From: Aurantibacillus circumpalustris
Lineage (GTDB): Bacteria; Bacteroidota; Bacteroidia; B-17B0; Aurantibacillaceae
Reading direction: 5' to 3'
Assembly (NCBI RefSeq): GCF_029625215.1
Contig: NZ_CP121197.1
Span: 124,001-188,000 of the forward strand
Length of the DNA: 64,000 bases
Part shown: positions 54,450 to 62,614 of the stretch, in pieces
Layout of the letters: every line of letters begins with the position of its first letter
Numbering within the stretch: the stretch's first letter is position 1
Position numbers and translations under genes: made by a program
Notes under the pieces: generated by a model
Told to the model about the DNA's origin: nothing
Databases searched by the model: none
The model's input: the letters and a program-made list of their open reading frames with translations, nothing else

Positions 54450-55538
54450 TTATTTACCCAGCTTGTACAACATTTTTGTGTGCTCAAAAAGGGCACCTGC
54501 AAATGTTTTTTCGTAATTGTAAGGTATATTAAATTCCTGAGCTGTAGTGGCTACAATTTTTGCAATTTTTGGATAGTGTACATGCGAAATTCCCGGGAAC
54601 AAGTGGTGTTCTACCTGAAAATTGAGACCTCCAACAAAATAGGAAACAATTTTACTATCCATTGAAAAGTTCATGGTTGTGCGCAATTGATGTTCAATAA
54701 AATTATTCTCTAACTCCCCTTCTTCATTTGGAAGTGGAAATTCATTTTCTTCGGTAACATGGGCAACTTGAAAAACCATTGCCAGAGTTAATCCAGCTAC
54801 ATAGTGCATTACAAGGTAACCAGTTAACCAATTTAAAAATGATAATTCCTGAATCACAAAATAAGGAATCAACATGTATGCGAAATACAAGACTTTTGAA
54901 ACAATAATTACAGCTAGCTCCTTTGCAAAAGTGGTATTTGCGGTTTTTAAATAACCACCTTTATTGTAGCGTTTTAACTGTCTAAAATCTTTAACAGTGC
55001 TCCACATTAAAGTCATTAGACCATAAAAAAACCAAGCATACAAAAATTGAAATTTGTGAATTTTCTTTTTTTCTGAATGTGGATCAAAACGCAACATGCC
55101 AACTGGTGCAATGTCTTCATCATGATCGTGAACATTTGTATAAGTGTGATGAATTATATTATGTTGAATTCTCCAATTAAGCGAATTACCAGATAATAAG
55201 CTAATCGAGAAAAAACCAAGAAATTTATTGAAACGATCGTTCTTACTATAGCTACCATGGTTAGCATCGTGCATAATTCCCATGCCAATTCCAGCCATTC
55301 CTAAACCCATCAAAACAGATAAAAGCAACCAAATTGATTTACTCTCAAAAACGTGAAATGTAATTAAAAAATAAGGGACCAAATAAGCCGCAAACATCAC
55401 AACCGTTTTTAAGTAAAGATGGATGTTACCGTGTTTACTGATTTTATTTTCTTTAAAGTAAGCGTCAACTCTTTTTCTGAGTTCGTTTTGAAATGTTCTG
55501 TTAGATCCGTTATTAAATCTAAGTGCAGTTTTGCTCAT
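54450..55538 (-). CDS. Membrane fatty-acid (acyl-CoA type) desaturase
   Basis: A di-iron desaturase of 362 residues. The three histidine boxes are HDANH (about 88), HNIIHH with HTYTN following (about 125-130) and QVEHH (about 308-312). Four main membrane helices are visible. Gln in the third box is the hallmark of front-end desaturases (delta-5/6 type), but no cytochrome b5 domain is fused. It introduces a double bond into acyl chains and so adjusts membrane fluidity. Neighbouring genes on the other strand encode a membrane sensor and regulator. Confidence 0.9.
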   Translation of the reverse strand: MSKTALRFNNGSNRTFQNELRKRVDAYFKENKISKHGNIHLYLKTVVMFAAYLVPYFLITFHVFESKSIWLLLSVLMGLGMAGIGMGIMHDANHGSYSKNDRFNKFLGFFSISLLSGNSLNWRIQHNIIHHTYTNVHDHDEDIAPVGMLRFDPHSEKKKIHKFQFLYAWFFYGLMTLMWSTVKDFRQLKRYNKGGYLKTANTTFAKELAVIIVSKVLYFAYMLIPYFVIQELSFLNWLTGYLVMHYVAGLTLAMVFQVAHVTEENEFPLPNEEGELENNFIEHQLRTTMNFSMDSKIVSYFVGGLNFQVEHHLFPGISHVHYPKIAKIVATTAQEFNIPYNYEKTFAGALFEHTKMLYKLGK

Positions 55539-55745
55539 TTGAACTTTAATTTAACTATGAGAGCAAATAACACCAATTTCTGTAGAAGGTTGGTTTAAAA
55601 AAGGATCAAACGTTCTATTATTGTACGAACGGCGTTCATCCGTTGGGTTGCATATATTGCTGCTTAGAGCATCAGGATGTAATCATTGTAGAATGTGTTG
55701 TTATTACAATAACTAAACCATTACTTCAAAAAGGATTACACTTGG

Positions 55746-56147
55746 CTAGTTTACAGTTGACAGTATGGAAGGGTAGAGTTGCAAAATAAAATTCTTCGTC
55801 ATGGATCTATTTACACTTAAGCTATGTGGTTCTTTCGATAGAAGGTTAAAGGTATTACCTGAGCGAACGTCCATTAACCTAACAATACAGTTCTCTCTTA
55901 CAATCATATCATCTGCTAACCTGAATGAGTATGTGCCTTTTGTTTTAAATTCAAAACTTAATTCCAAAAACTCATCGCTTGTTTCAGGAAGGCAATTAAT
56001 AATAATTTGAAAATTAGTTACCTCGTTCTCCTTTTTTGGTTCTTCTGTTTGAGCATTTGCTAAACTCTGCTTAAAAACAGATGCTTCTGTTTGCGAAAAA
56101 CTGTAATGAACGAGTAATATTGAGATGAGAGTAAAAAGTTTTTTCAT
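55746..56147 (-). CDS. Small secreted protein, paralogue of the upstream gene
   Basis: A signal peptide (KLFTLISILLVHYSFSQ) precedes about 114 residues. The core, LSFEFKTKGTYSFRL, IVRLMDVRSGNTFNL and KNFILQL, aligns in order with VEINQNKKGSYTFTK, VVIMDSLTGKTFDL and ERFVLQM of the gene 40 bases upstream. The pattern is that of a small beta-sandwich module found at the ends of Bacteroidota secreted proteins. No function is known. The two genes form a tandem pair, probably from duplication and divergence. Confidence 0.6.
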   Translation of the reverse strand: MKKLFTLISILLVHYSFSQTEASVFKQSLANAQTEEPKKENEVTNFQIIINCLPETSDEFLELSFEFKTKGTYSFRLADDMIVRENCIVRLMDVRSGNTFNLLSKEPHSLSVNRSMTKNFILQLYPSILSTVN

Positions 56148-56187
56148 TTAGATTTGTTTTTAAATAATTTATTCGGTGTTTAAAAAA

Positions 56188-56622
56188 CTACCGCATAGCA
56201 GTTAAGTTTGTTTTTGTTTTAGCCATTTGAAGCACAAACCGTTCTGGAATATCTTTTGAAACATCAAAAGTGTATGAATCAGTAGTTTTAAGGTCAAAAG
56301 TTTTACCTGTTAAAGAATCCATGATCACAACGGAGTAGTATTCTGGTAACATTAAAGAGGGGTGCTTAGTAAAAGTATAAGAACCCTTTTTATTTTGGTT
56401 GATTTCAACAGGTATTGGTTCATTACCATAACCAGGTAAACTTTCAATCATAATCTCAGAATCGGAATTATTAGGACTACTTTTATAAACTAATGCTTCA
56501 TATTCTTCTGAATACACTAAAACTGTTTTATTTTGATTAGCTGTTTTTGGTGTTTGTTGTGCACTTACTGCCATTGTTGAGGCTAAGAAAGCGATAGCAA
56601 ATAATGTAAAAAAATTTTTCAT
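56188..56622 (-). CDS. Small secreted protein, first of a tandem paralogous pair
   Basis: I start at the ATG at 56622 because MKNFFTLFAIAFLASTMAVS is a clear signal peptide. Upstream in-frame ATGs only add a Lys-rich stretch. The mature part has a beta-rich module (GSYTFTKHPSLMLPEYYSVV, DSLTGKTFDLKTTDSYTFDV) shared with the next gene. Related modules commonly cap larger secreted proteins of the phylum, so this may be a free-standing version. Function unknown. Confidence 0.6.
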   Translation of the reverse strand: MKNFFTLFAIAFLASTMAVSAQQTPKTANQNKTVLVYSEEYEALVYKSSPNNSDSEIMIESLPGYGNEPIPVEINQNKKGSYTFTKHPSLMLPEYYSVVIMDSLTGKTFDLKTTDSYTFDVSKDIPERFVLQMAKTKTNLTAMR

Positions 56623-56831
56623 GCTTGTTTTTTTAGTTTTAACCATTTTACTCCTGTGGCTCAAAGTAACGAAGAGATCATTTGTTTTTTTTCGCGATTG
56701 TGGGTTTCATATTTCACATGTAAGTTTTTTTGCGTTTTGGTAAACACTTCAAACTAAACAAGATTTACTTCTTGGCATCACTAATACAGACAATGTGAGG
56801 AGGTTTTGAAACTAAAACTAGCTTTGTACAA

Positions 56832-56860
56832 AAACAGAAAAAGCCCTTAAAAAGGGCTTA
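56832..56860 (-). terminator. Terminator after the STAS-like protein gene
   Basis: AAGCCCTT and AAGGGCTT form an 8-bp stem. On the minus strand it is followed by TTTCTGTTTTT. It lies about 85 bases past the stop at 56944. The rest of the 56623-56943 gap shows nothing recognisable. Confidence 0.7.
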
Positions 56861-56943
56861 ACAATACTAAATAAGCTAGTTTTTGAGTGGTTTTTACTGG
56901 TATGGTTAAAATTAATAAGTGAATAAACTGTTGAATCGCTTGA

Positions 56944-57372
56944 CTACTTGTTTTTTTTTCGATTTGAAAGAAGTTCTTTAGCTTCGAACGCTGAAATTTT
57001 ATTACGCAGCCATTCAAGAGCTTTTTGGCGATCGGTGAATAAACGCGTTTTTACATGGGGCTTATTTACAGTGAGGTAAATATTCCCGAGTATCTTTTGT
57101 TTATTTGTATGAATAATTATTGCCTTAGCAATATTTAAATGCGCCAATTCTTTAGAAGCTAGCAAGGCACGCGCATCGTCAGTAATTGTACTTTCTTTTT
57201 TAGCGTCGATGAGTAGGGCGTAGTTTTTGTTATCGCATAAACTGAGGTTAATTTCTTTGATTTTTCTCACGTCATCCGTTTGTAGCTCCGCACCCTCTTT
57301 CACAATATTTTCAATAATTATGCCCTCGAGCTTAAAAATCTCTACCTTTTCTAGACTGTACTTATGTCCCAT
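56944..57372 (-). CDS. STAS/SpoIIAA-like domain protein
   Basis: A 142-residue soluble protein. The arrangement of IIIENIVKEGAEL, DVRKIKEINLSLCDNKNYALLIDA, a helix with ARALLASKELAHL, AKAIIIHTN and TRLFTDRQKALEWL follows the STAS-like (SEC14/SpoIIAA-related) fold found in many uncharacterised Bacteroidota proteins. No catalytic motif is visible, and the C-terminus is Lys-rich. A regulatory or ligand-binding role is typical for the fold. Single gene with its own terminator. Confidence 0.6.
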   Translation of the reverse strand: MGHKYSLEKVEIFKLEGIIIENIVKEGAELQTDDVRKIKEINLSLCDNKNYALLIDAKKESTITDDARALLASKELAHLNIAKAIIIHTNKQKILGNIYLTVNKPHVKTRLFTDRQKALEWLRNKISAFEAKELLSNRKKNK

Positions 57373-57453
57373 GCCAATTTTATATTTATTACACTAACTC
57401 AAGAGGAAATGCTATTTCAACCCAAGTTACAAAAAATAACTCAAATAAGCTTG

Positions 57454-58662
57454 TTAAGTATACGCATAGTCGCTTAAGTACTCGTAGTTATGCGTGAGTT
57501 TGCCATCCTTACAAATACTTGCACGTTTAATTGTTTTGTCTTTATCGTTGCCAAAAACGAAAGGCAATACCCGTTCAGAAAGATCTTTTCCAAAATCATC
57601 ACTTGCGTTTCTAGGTAATTCGCAAGGCAAATTATCAACTGCCATAATACAAATTGTATCTTGTGTAAATGGTAAATCTTCTTTTTCGGTTTTAATATTA
57701 TAACCGTAGAAAGGTTGAGCAATGGTACTTGCGCGAATAGTAGTTGGCACAGAGCCATCTATATCGCAAGTTACATCTGCAATGACAGACATGCGGAAGT
57801 TGTCTGCCTTCATGTCTTTTTTTGAAAACATTTTTGGAGAACGTGGATCCCAATAATGCGTTGAGATGTAAAGATCGGTTACTTTTGTAAACGGCGGAAA
57901 TTTCGAAACAAAATGTTCGGGATGCGTAAAAAAATCGTTCAAATCAAAGTTATGATCGTTCGGGCGTTCAACATAATCGCGTGGATTTAGCTGACAATAC
58001 ACCGGCTCTCTGAAAGTAGCCATTATAAATTCGTCTGACGTTACTTTTCTTATTTTAAGAGTGCTTAAAGTTTCGATAGCGCCGTTTGCAACTCGGCCTC
58101 CACCTGTAATAGCAATTTTTATATTTGGCAATTTAGCACGCTTTAATTCCTCTTCCATTTCTGCCCTATCGCGGCATTGATTAGCAGGTTTTAAACGAAA
58201 CAAGTCGTATTTCAAGCCATAACCTAAAATTCCATTATATGCACCAACAATTCCAGCATAACGTCCAAAACCAATAATCCTATTGTTATGTTTGTCGGTA
58301 AGTGTTTCGTAATCGATCATCTGGATCTTTTTTTCAATAAGACCTTTGATGAGTTTTTTATTGTGTGGTTGCTTTTTTATGGTATGTGAAAAGAAAAAAT
58401 ATTTTTTCTTCGCGATTAATTTTTCAACAGGAACTTCCTTTACTCCCATTAAAATATCACAATCGTTTAAATCTTCTTGAAGGGGTATACCAAAAGAAGT
58501 ATACTCGTCGTCGCTATAACATCTAATTTTACTTGGTTGGACAACAATTTCCACGTTTGGGTATTGACGTATTAACTCTGAACAAATTAACGGAGTGAGA
58601 GGTACTCGTTTATCTGGTGGACTTTTTTCCTCGCGTAAAACGCCTATTTTAAACTTTTCCAT
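57454..58662 (-). CDS. NAD(P)-dependent oxidoreductase, saccharopine/alanine dehydrogenase-like
   Basis: A 402-residue two-domain dehydrogenase. The N-terminal AlaDh_PNT-like part has IGVLREEKSPPDKRVPLTP and DILMGVKEVP. YFFFSHTIKKQ and MIDYETLTD are typical of LYS1-type saccharopine dehydrogenases. The Rossmann site is IAITGGGRVANGAIETL. VIADVTCDIDGSVPTT lies in the C-terminal region. The reaction is probably an NAD-linked interconversion of a keto acid and an amino acid. No lysine-pathway genes adjoin it, so the substrate is open. Confidence 0.82.
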   Translation of the reverse strand: MEKFKIGVLREEKSPPDKRVPLTPLICSELIRQYPNVEIVVQPSKIRCYSDDEYTSFGIPLQEDLNDCDILMGVKEVPVEKLIAKKKYFFFSHTIKKQPHNKKLIKGLIEKKIQMIDYETLTDKHNNRIIGFGRYAGIVGAYNGILGYGLKYDLFRLKPANQCRDRAEMEEELKRAKLPNIKIAITGGGRVANGAIETLSTLKIRKVTSDEFIMATFREPVYCQLNPRDYVERPNDHNFDLNDFFTHPEHFVSKFPPFTKVTDLYISTHYWDPRSPKMFSKKDMKADNFRMSVIADVTCDIDGSVPTTIRASTIAQPFYGYNIKTEKEDLPFTQDTICIMAVDNLPCELPRNASDDFGKDLSERVLPFVFGNDKDKTIKRASICKDGKLTHNYEYLSDYAYT

Positions 58663-58694
58663 ACTTAATCCGTATTTTTACAAAGATAACATTT

Positions 58695-60155
58695 ATGGCA
58701 TTTTTGAAGCGACTTTTAATCTTTATTTTTCTTGTTTACGAACTAAGCCACCCTTGTTATTCTCAAAAGAAGGAATCGCTCTTAACAAAAAAATATTCGC
58801 CTAATCAGCTAAAAGAAGATGCAACGGTTCTTGGTGATGTGCTTTTAGCAATGCATCCAGGTATTGGGATATATAAACCTAGAATTTTTTATCATGATCT
58901 AATAAAATCTTTTACCAGTTCCTTCAATGATAGTTTAACCGAAAAACAATTTCGCTTAAAAACAAAATTATTCATTGATGAATTTCATTGTGGACATTCG
59001 GAAGTTCTTTATTCAAAAGCCTTTTATAAAGAAGTAAATAAATTAAAGTTGAATTATTCACCTTACGTTTTTTTGCCGGTTAAAGAACAGCTTTTTATGA
59101 TTGCTAATCTAAATAAAAAGCAGGACAGCTCCATCACAAGAGGTTCTGAAATACTTAGAATTAATGGAATAGCCGTTGATTCAATGATTCGTTATTCCAG
59201 ACGATTTATTAGTACCGATGGTTTTAATCAAACGGGTAAAGATCATTATGTGCAGCTAGGTTTTAATAGTTATTTTTTGGCTCTATTTGGAAGACCAGAC
59301 ACTTTTGAAGTTGAATATAAAAAAGGTGAGGTTTTAAAAACGATAAAATATTCAGCCATTCAACCAAAAGCGTTTCCGCCGCTACCGCTAGAACCAAAAG
59401 AAGATAGTTTGCTAAGAAATTACAAACGTGCAAATATAGCTTACCGTTTTTTAGATGAGGGTAATAAATCGATGTTACTAAAAATTACAAAATTTTCCCA
59501 TAAAGGAGATGCGCGCGCATACAGAAGGATTTTTAAAAAATTAAAAAAGAATAAAAGTGAAAATCTCATTATTGATTTAAGAAACAATGGAGGTGGTAGT
59601 TTAGGTAACAGTTACAGACTTTTGAGTTATTTGCTTGAGAAGGAAAGTACTCAAACATTAAGTACAACAATTAAAAAGTACCCTTTCAAAAAATACACGA
59701 AAGGAAATCTTGCATTTAAATTTACCAGGTTTGCTTATAAAATTATTGGACAAAAAAAATCGGTACATGATACAGATAATTTCATTTATACCATTAAACC
59801 GCGTAAAAAAAATCATTATAGCAATAAACTATTTGTGCTAATTAACGGGGGTTCGTTCTCCGCATCCTGTTTGGTGGCGGGCTACTTAAAAGCAAGCAAC
59901 CGAGCAGTATTTATTGGTACTGAAACTGGAGGAGCAATTGAAGGCTGCAATGCAGGCGTAACTCCATTTTATAAATTACCCAATACAAAATTGCGTGTAC
60001 GTGTCCCAGCATTTAGAATCGTACACGACGCTTGCCCACTAATAACAGGACATGGCATTCTTCCCGACTATGAAATTAAATATCAACTAAAAGATATTTT
60101 ATCGAAACAAGATCTTGAAATGCTAAAAGTGAAAGAGTTGATTCAAAACCATTAA
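58695..60155 (+). CDS. Secreted S41-family (C-terminal processing-like) peptidase
   Basis: A signal peptide (LLIFIFLVYELSHPCYS) is followed by an N-terminal helical region and a PDZ-like segment (GSEILRINGIAVDSMI). The S41 catalytic domain has LLKITKFSHKGDAR, LIIDLRNNGGGSLGN and the nucleophile Ser near residue 388 in LINGGSFSASCLVAG. GTETGGAIEGCN is also conserved. S41 enzymes cleave misfolded or tagged periplasmic proteins. The protein has 486 residues and about 25 bases separate it from the divergent dehydrogenase gene. Confidence 0.88.
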   Translation: MAFLKRLLIFIFLVYELSHPCYSQKKESLLTKKYSPNQLKEDATVLGDVLLAMHPGIGIYKPRIFYHDLIKSFTSSFNDSLTEKQFRLKTKLFIDEFHCGHSEVLYSKAFYKEVNKLKLNYSPYVFLPVKEQLFMIANLNKKQDSSITRGSEILRINGIAVDSMIRYSRRFISTDGFNQTGKDHYVQLGFNSYFLALFGRPDTFEVEYKKGEVLKTIKYSAIQPKAFPPLPLEPKEDSLLRNYKRANIAYRFLDEGNKSMLLKITKFSHKGDARAYRRIFKKLKKNKSENLIIDLRNNGGGSLGNSYRLLSYLLEKESTQTLSTTIKKYPFKKYTKGNLAFKFTRFAYKIIGQKKSVHDTDNFIYTIKPRKKNHYSNKLFVLINGGSFSASCLVAGYLKASNRAVFIGTETGGAIEGCNAGVTPFYKLPNTKLRVRVPAFRIVHDACPLITGHGILPDYEIKYQLKDILSKQDLEMLKVKELIQNH

Positions 60156-60310
60156 AATTAACGCACGCTTATACGTTCTACCAAAATAATCGGACTCAAT
60201 TATTACGATCGTTGCAAATTAAATAAACCGTTGAGCAAACAATCACAAACTAAGTGTTTTAGTGGAGAAGAATTAACTATTTACCCTATTAAAATTGCTT
60301 ATTAACGTGG

Positions 60311-60485
60311 TAATTTTGCATTGTCGCAATGTGAATGTTAACTACACAAACACAACAAAAAGCACTCTCGTTCTTTTAAAGCATTCTCTGAAGTTGAAAC
60401 ATACAAAGAGGAAAAGTGGAAACACTTAAAATTTAATAAACCACGGACCGACATCTTGGATAAAGTGAAGATGGGATACGGTTAA
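60311..60485 (+). pseudogene. Possible short transcription unit with a frameshifted small ORF
   Basis: A TAATTTTG box (60311-60318) is followed by ATG at 60335 and MLTTQTQQKALSFF, then a stop at 60377. In the next frame the sequence reads on as KAFSEVETYKEEKWKH and ends at 60485. Removing one T from the TTTT run at 60374-60377 joins them into about 49 residues. A good terminator follows at 60522. No family is recognised, so this may be a decayed gene or chance. Confidence 0.3.
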
Positions 60486-60521
60486 CAGTAGTGATTTTGG
60501 TAAAAAAACAAGTCAAGACTT

Positions 60522-60553
60522 AAAGCCAATGTTGCAAGACATTGGCTTTTTAT
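60522..60553 (+). terminator. Terminator in the 60156-60640 gap
   Basis: AAAGCCAATGT and ACATTGGCTTT pair around TGCAAG and are followed by a T-rich tail. It could serve the S41 peptidase gene or the short unit at 60311-60485. The rest of the gap shows nothing recognisable. Confidence 0.8.
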
Positions 60554-60610
60554 TTAAATATTCTAGAGTTTTCTAAGCTTTAATAATTCGACTAACACAA
60601 AATTAAATAT

Positions 60611-60618
60611 TATTTTTG
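60611..60618 (+). promoter_or_regulatory. -7 box of the 73-aa membrane protein gene
   Basis: TATTTTTG matches TAnnTTTG and lies 30 bases before the ATG at 60641. Confidence 0.6.
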
Positions 60619-60640
60619 TGTTAATTTTTAAGCCTAAAAA

Positions 60641-60862
60641 ATGTCTGAGTCCTTACCTCCTAAGAAATGGAAATTTGCTTTATTAGTTTGGTGTTTTATT
60701 TATCCAATTATCACCTTGCTTTCAATCACTGTATTTCCCTTGATGGTAGATTTTCCAAATCCGTTAAGAACTTTGGTAATGAGTTTGATTTTGGTTCCAA
60801 TAATGGCATTTTTCTATATACCATTTATCAATAAGAAGTTTTCTAATTGGCTTAGAAAATAA
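60641..60862 (+). CDS. 73-aa membrane protein resembling the C-terminal membrane part of ABM-superfamily proteins
   Basis: The sequence PPKKWKFALLVWCFIYPIIT, then PNPLRTLVMSLILVPIMAFF and a final basic KKFSNWLRK, gives two helices. It closely follows the pattern of the two-helix tail found after the antibiotic-biosynthesis-monooxygenase domain in COG3224-type proteins. Here that catalytic domain is absent and the gene has its own promoter, so it is a free-standing version. Function unknown. Confidence 0.7.
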   Translation: MSESLPPKKWKFALLVWCFIYPIITLLSITVFPLMVDFPNPLRTLVMSLILVPIMAFFYIPFINKKFSNWLRK

Positions 60863-60922
60863 TCCAGTTAATTCTGTTTTTGAATAACATCCTAAATGAA
60901 TGATTTAACGCTTCTTTTTGAA

Positions 60923-61444
60923 TTAGTTTCCCTCAATTGAATTTACCATGGTAAACAATTCCTTTTCATTAGTTGAATTTAAAGTCTGCGTGTTTTCTTG
61001 CCAAGCAAAGATGATATAAAAATGGTCGTCTACTTTAACAAAATAACGGTAAGCATCAAATGATTTTGCTTTGGTTTTGGATTCAATAAAATTTGATTTT
61101 TTTCTTTCAAAAGACATATCGTTGTTTCTCACACGATCATATTTTACAACATCCACAAATTCAAGATTGCCAACAGCATTTCGTTTGGTAGAATCTAATC
61201 CACTTTGCGTACTTGGGTATACAACCACATGCATTTTCCCATCTTTGTGTGATTTTGAAAAATGAACTCCCGCACAAGCACAAAGAGCATTTCCTGGTTC
61301 TTCCCAGGGACTTTTTGTTCCGAACTCCTCGGCATTCCAGCCCGCAGGCGGGGTGTACTTTAATTTAAGGTTTTTTGATTTCACAGATTGTGCTTGTGAA
61401 AAGGCTATCATGCCGACGAATAAAAAGGATAATAAAGTTCTCAT
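60923..61444 (-). CDS. Secreted protein of unknown function
   Basis: A signal peptide (MRTLLSFLFVGMIAFSQA) precedes a 155-residue mature part. It begins LKLKYTPPAGWNAEEFG, has a Cys pair in ALCACAGVHF, and shows beta-strands (KMHVVVYPSTQ, DAYRYFVKVDDHFYIIFAW) with a final helix (EKELFTMVNSIEG). The opening PPxGW and closing helix recall PsbP/DUF1795-like lipid-binding folds, but the similarity is weak. Single gene. Confidence 0.6.
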   Translation of the reverse strand: MRTLLSFLFVGMIAFSQAQSVKSKNLKLKYTPPAGWNAEEFGTKSPWEEPGNALCACAGVHFSKSHKDGKMHVVVYPSTQSGLDSTKRNAVGNLEFVDVVKYDRVRNNDMSFERKKSNFIESKTKAKSFDAYRYFVKVDDHFYIIFAWQENTQTLNSTNEKELFTMVNSIEGN

Positions 61445-61501
61445 AGCAATTAATTTTAGTTAAATGTAAATAAATTGAAGAGAACTGCAAGCGGATTGTT
61501 G

Positions 61502-61509
61502 TATCTTTG
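61502..61509 (+). promoter_or_regulatory. Possible -7 box for tmRNA
   Basis: TATCTTTG matches TAnnTTTG about 75 bases upstream of the mature tmRNA 5' end, so a processed leader would be needed. Confidence 0.4.
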
Positions 61510-61584
61510 AAATAGTTCTTTCAGGATAAGTTTTAAATTAATAGTTTTTGATGTAAATCAGACTTTGAAATAGAGAACTTAAAT

Positions 61585-61951
61585 GGGTCCGACCGGATTT
61601 GACAGTAAGCGCATCAGATAAGTAAGCATGTAGAGCGTTGTAAGACGAGCTCTTAAAACTGAACTTTCAAAACTTTTATTTGGCGAAGATAACTCTTACG
61701 CTATGGCTGCTTAATTTAGAATTAAGTGTCCTTTGCTTTCCAGGGAGCTAAACTGCTCTGCGCCTTGGGTAAAGCATCATAAATGTGTAGTTTGTTTTAC
61801 CGACGTTGCTAGGTAAAACAATATTAGCAGCTAAGTTAAAGGTTGGTTTGATATAACGCCTGCCTTTAGCCGACAATCAAGTTATAGCTAAACATTGTAG
61901 AAAGCTTATTTTTTCCTTATTTGGACGAGAGTTCGAATCTCTCCGGATCCA
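61585..61951 (+). ncRNA. ssrA: Transfer-messenger RNA
   Basis: Rescues stalled ribosomes and tags their products. The 5' end GGGTCCGACCGGATTTGACA and 3' end GTTCGAATCTCTCCGGATCC form the tRNA-Ala-like acceptor and T arms. The CCA end is not encoded (ACTG follows). The resume frame at 61682-61714 reads GEDNSYAMAA and then TAA, a degradation tag close to the usual Bacteroidota type. Pseudoknot-like stems follow (for example GGTAAAGC...; GTTTTACC...GGTAAAAC). The length of 367 bases is normal. A terminator lies 12 bases downstream. Confidence 0.96.
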
Positions 61952-61962
61952 CTGATAAATGT

Positions 61963-61990
61963 AAAAGTCTCGCACCGGCGAGACTTTTTT
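61963..61990 (+). terminator. tmRNA terminator
   Basis: AAAAGTCTCGC, loop ACCG, GCGAGACTTTTTT: an 11-bp stem with a T-tract immediately after the tmRNA. Confidence 0.9.
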
Positions 61991-62002
61991 GTTTTCAGGA
62001 AG

Positions 62003-62027
62003 CCGCTGAAAGCTTGCTTTCAAGCGG
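62003..62027. other. Second inverted repeat after the tmRNA terminator
   Basis: CCGCTGAAAGC and GCTTTCAAGCGG form an 11-bp stem with a single-base bulge and a tight loop, 12 bases past the terminator T-tract. It lacks a T-tail. Possibly a processing or repeat element. Confidence 0.4.
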
Positions 62028-62145
62028 ATTTATGAAAATATAAATAACTTGTTGCATGGTAAAAAGTTTTGTAAAGTAATTCTGAGTTAAGAGAGATCAA
62101 TATTTCATTCATCAAATTATGTTAACGGGTTAGCCTGCTTCAAGA

Positions 62146-62153
62146 TATTTTTG
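62146..62153 (+). promoter_or_regulatory. -7 box of the HPF/RaiA-like gene
   Basis: TATTTTTG matches TAnnTTTG and lies 45 bases upstream of the ATG at 62198. Confidence 0.6.
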
Positions 62154-62197
62154 TACCTTATCCATAGAAGTTATTTATTCACCTCTTAAAAATTACT

Positions 62198-62512
62198 ATG
62201 ATAATACAATTGAACGCAGACAAAAATCTAACCATCCACGAAGAGTATAGAAATAAGTTAGAATCTTTATTAACCGAAGAATTAAGTCGGTACAGTGATC
62301 ACATAACAAGACTTGAAGTTCATCTATCAGATGAAAATGGAAGTAAAAGCGGAGTAAACGATAAAAGATGTTTACTCGAAGCGCGTCTTGCTGGTAGAAA
62401 ACCAATTGCTGTTATAGACATAGCAAACACGCATGATTTGTCGGTAATCGGAGCTATTAGCAAATTAAAACCTTCGTTAGAAACCATATTTGGGAGGTTA
62501 AGGAGTCATTAA
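62198..62512 (+). CDS. HPF/RaiA-like ribosome-associated protein
   Basis: A 104-residue single-domain protein of the S30AE type. It opens MIIQLNADKNLTIHEEYR, has ELSRYSDHITRLEVHLSDEN and KRCLLEARLAGRKPIAVIDI, and ends in a basic helix (ISKLKPSLETIFGRLRSH). Members bind the 30S subunit and help form inactive ribosomes, or stabilise them under stress. It lacks the C-terminal dimerisation domain of long HPF. Location beside tmRNA fits a ribosome-maintenance theme. Confidence 0.8.
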   Translation: MIIQLNADKNLTIHEEYRNKLESLLTEELSRYSDHITRLEVHLSDENGSKSGVNDKRCLLEARLAGRKPIAVIDIANTHDLSVIGAISKLKPSLETIFGRLRSH

Positions 62513-62614
62513 TAATTTTAACATAAAGCCCTTTAAATTCGTTGTTTAATGGATTAGAATTTTTAATACCTTCATATAACAAGGTCAAAAGTGCAAACAA
62601 AAAAAATCTTTCGC

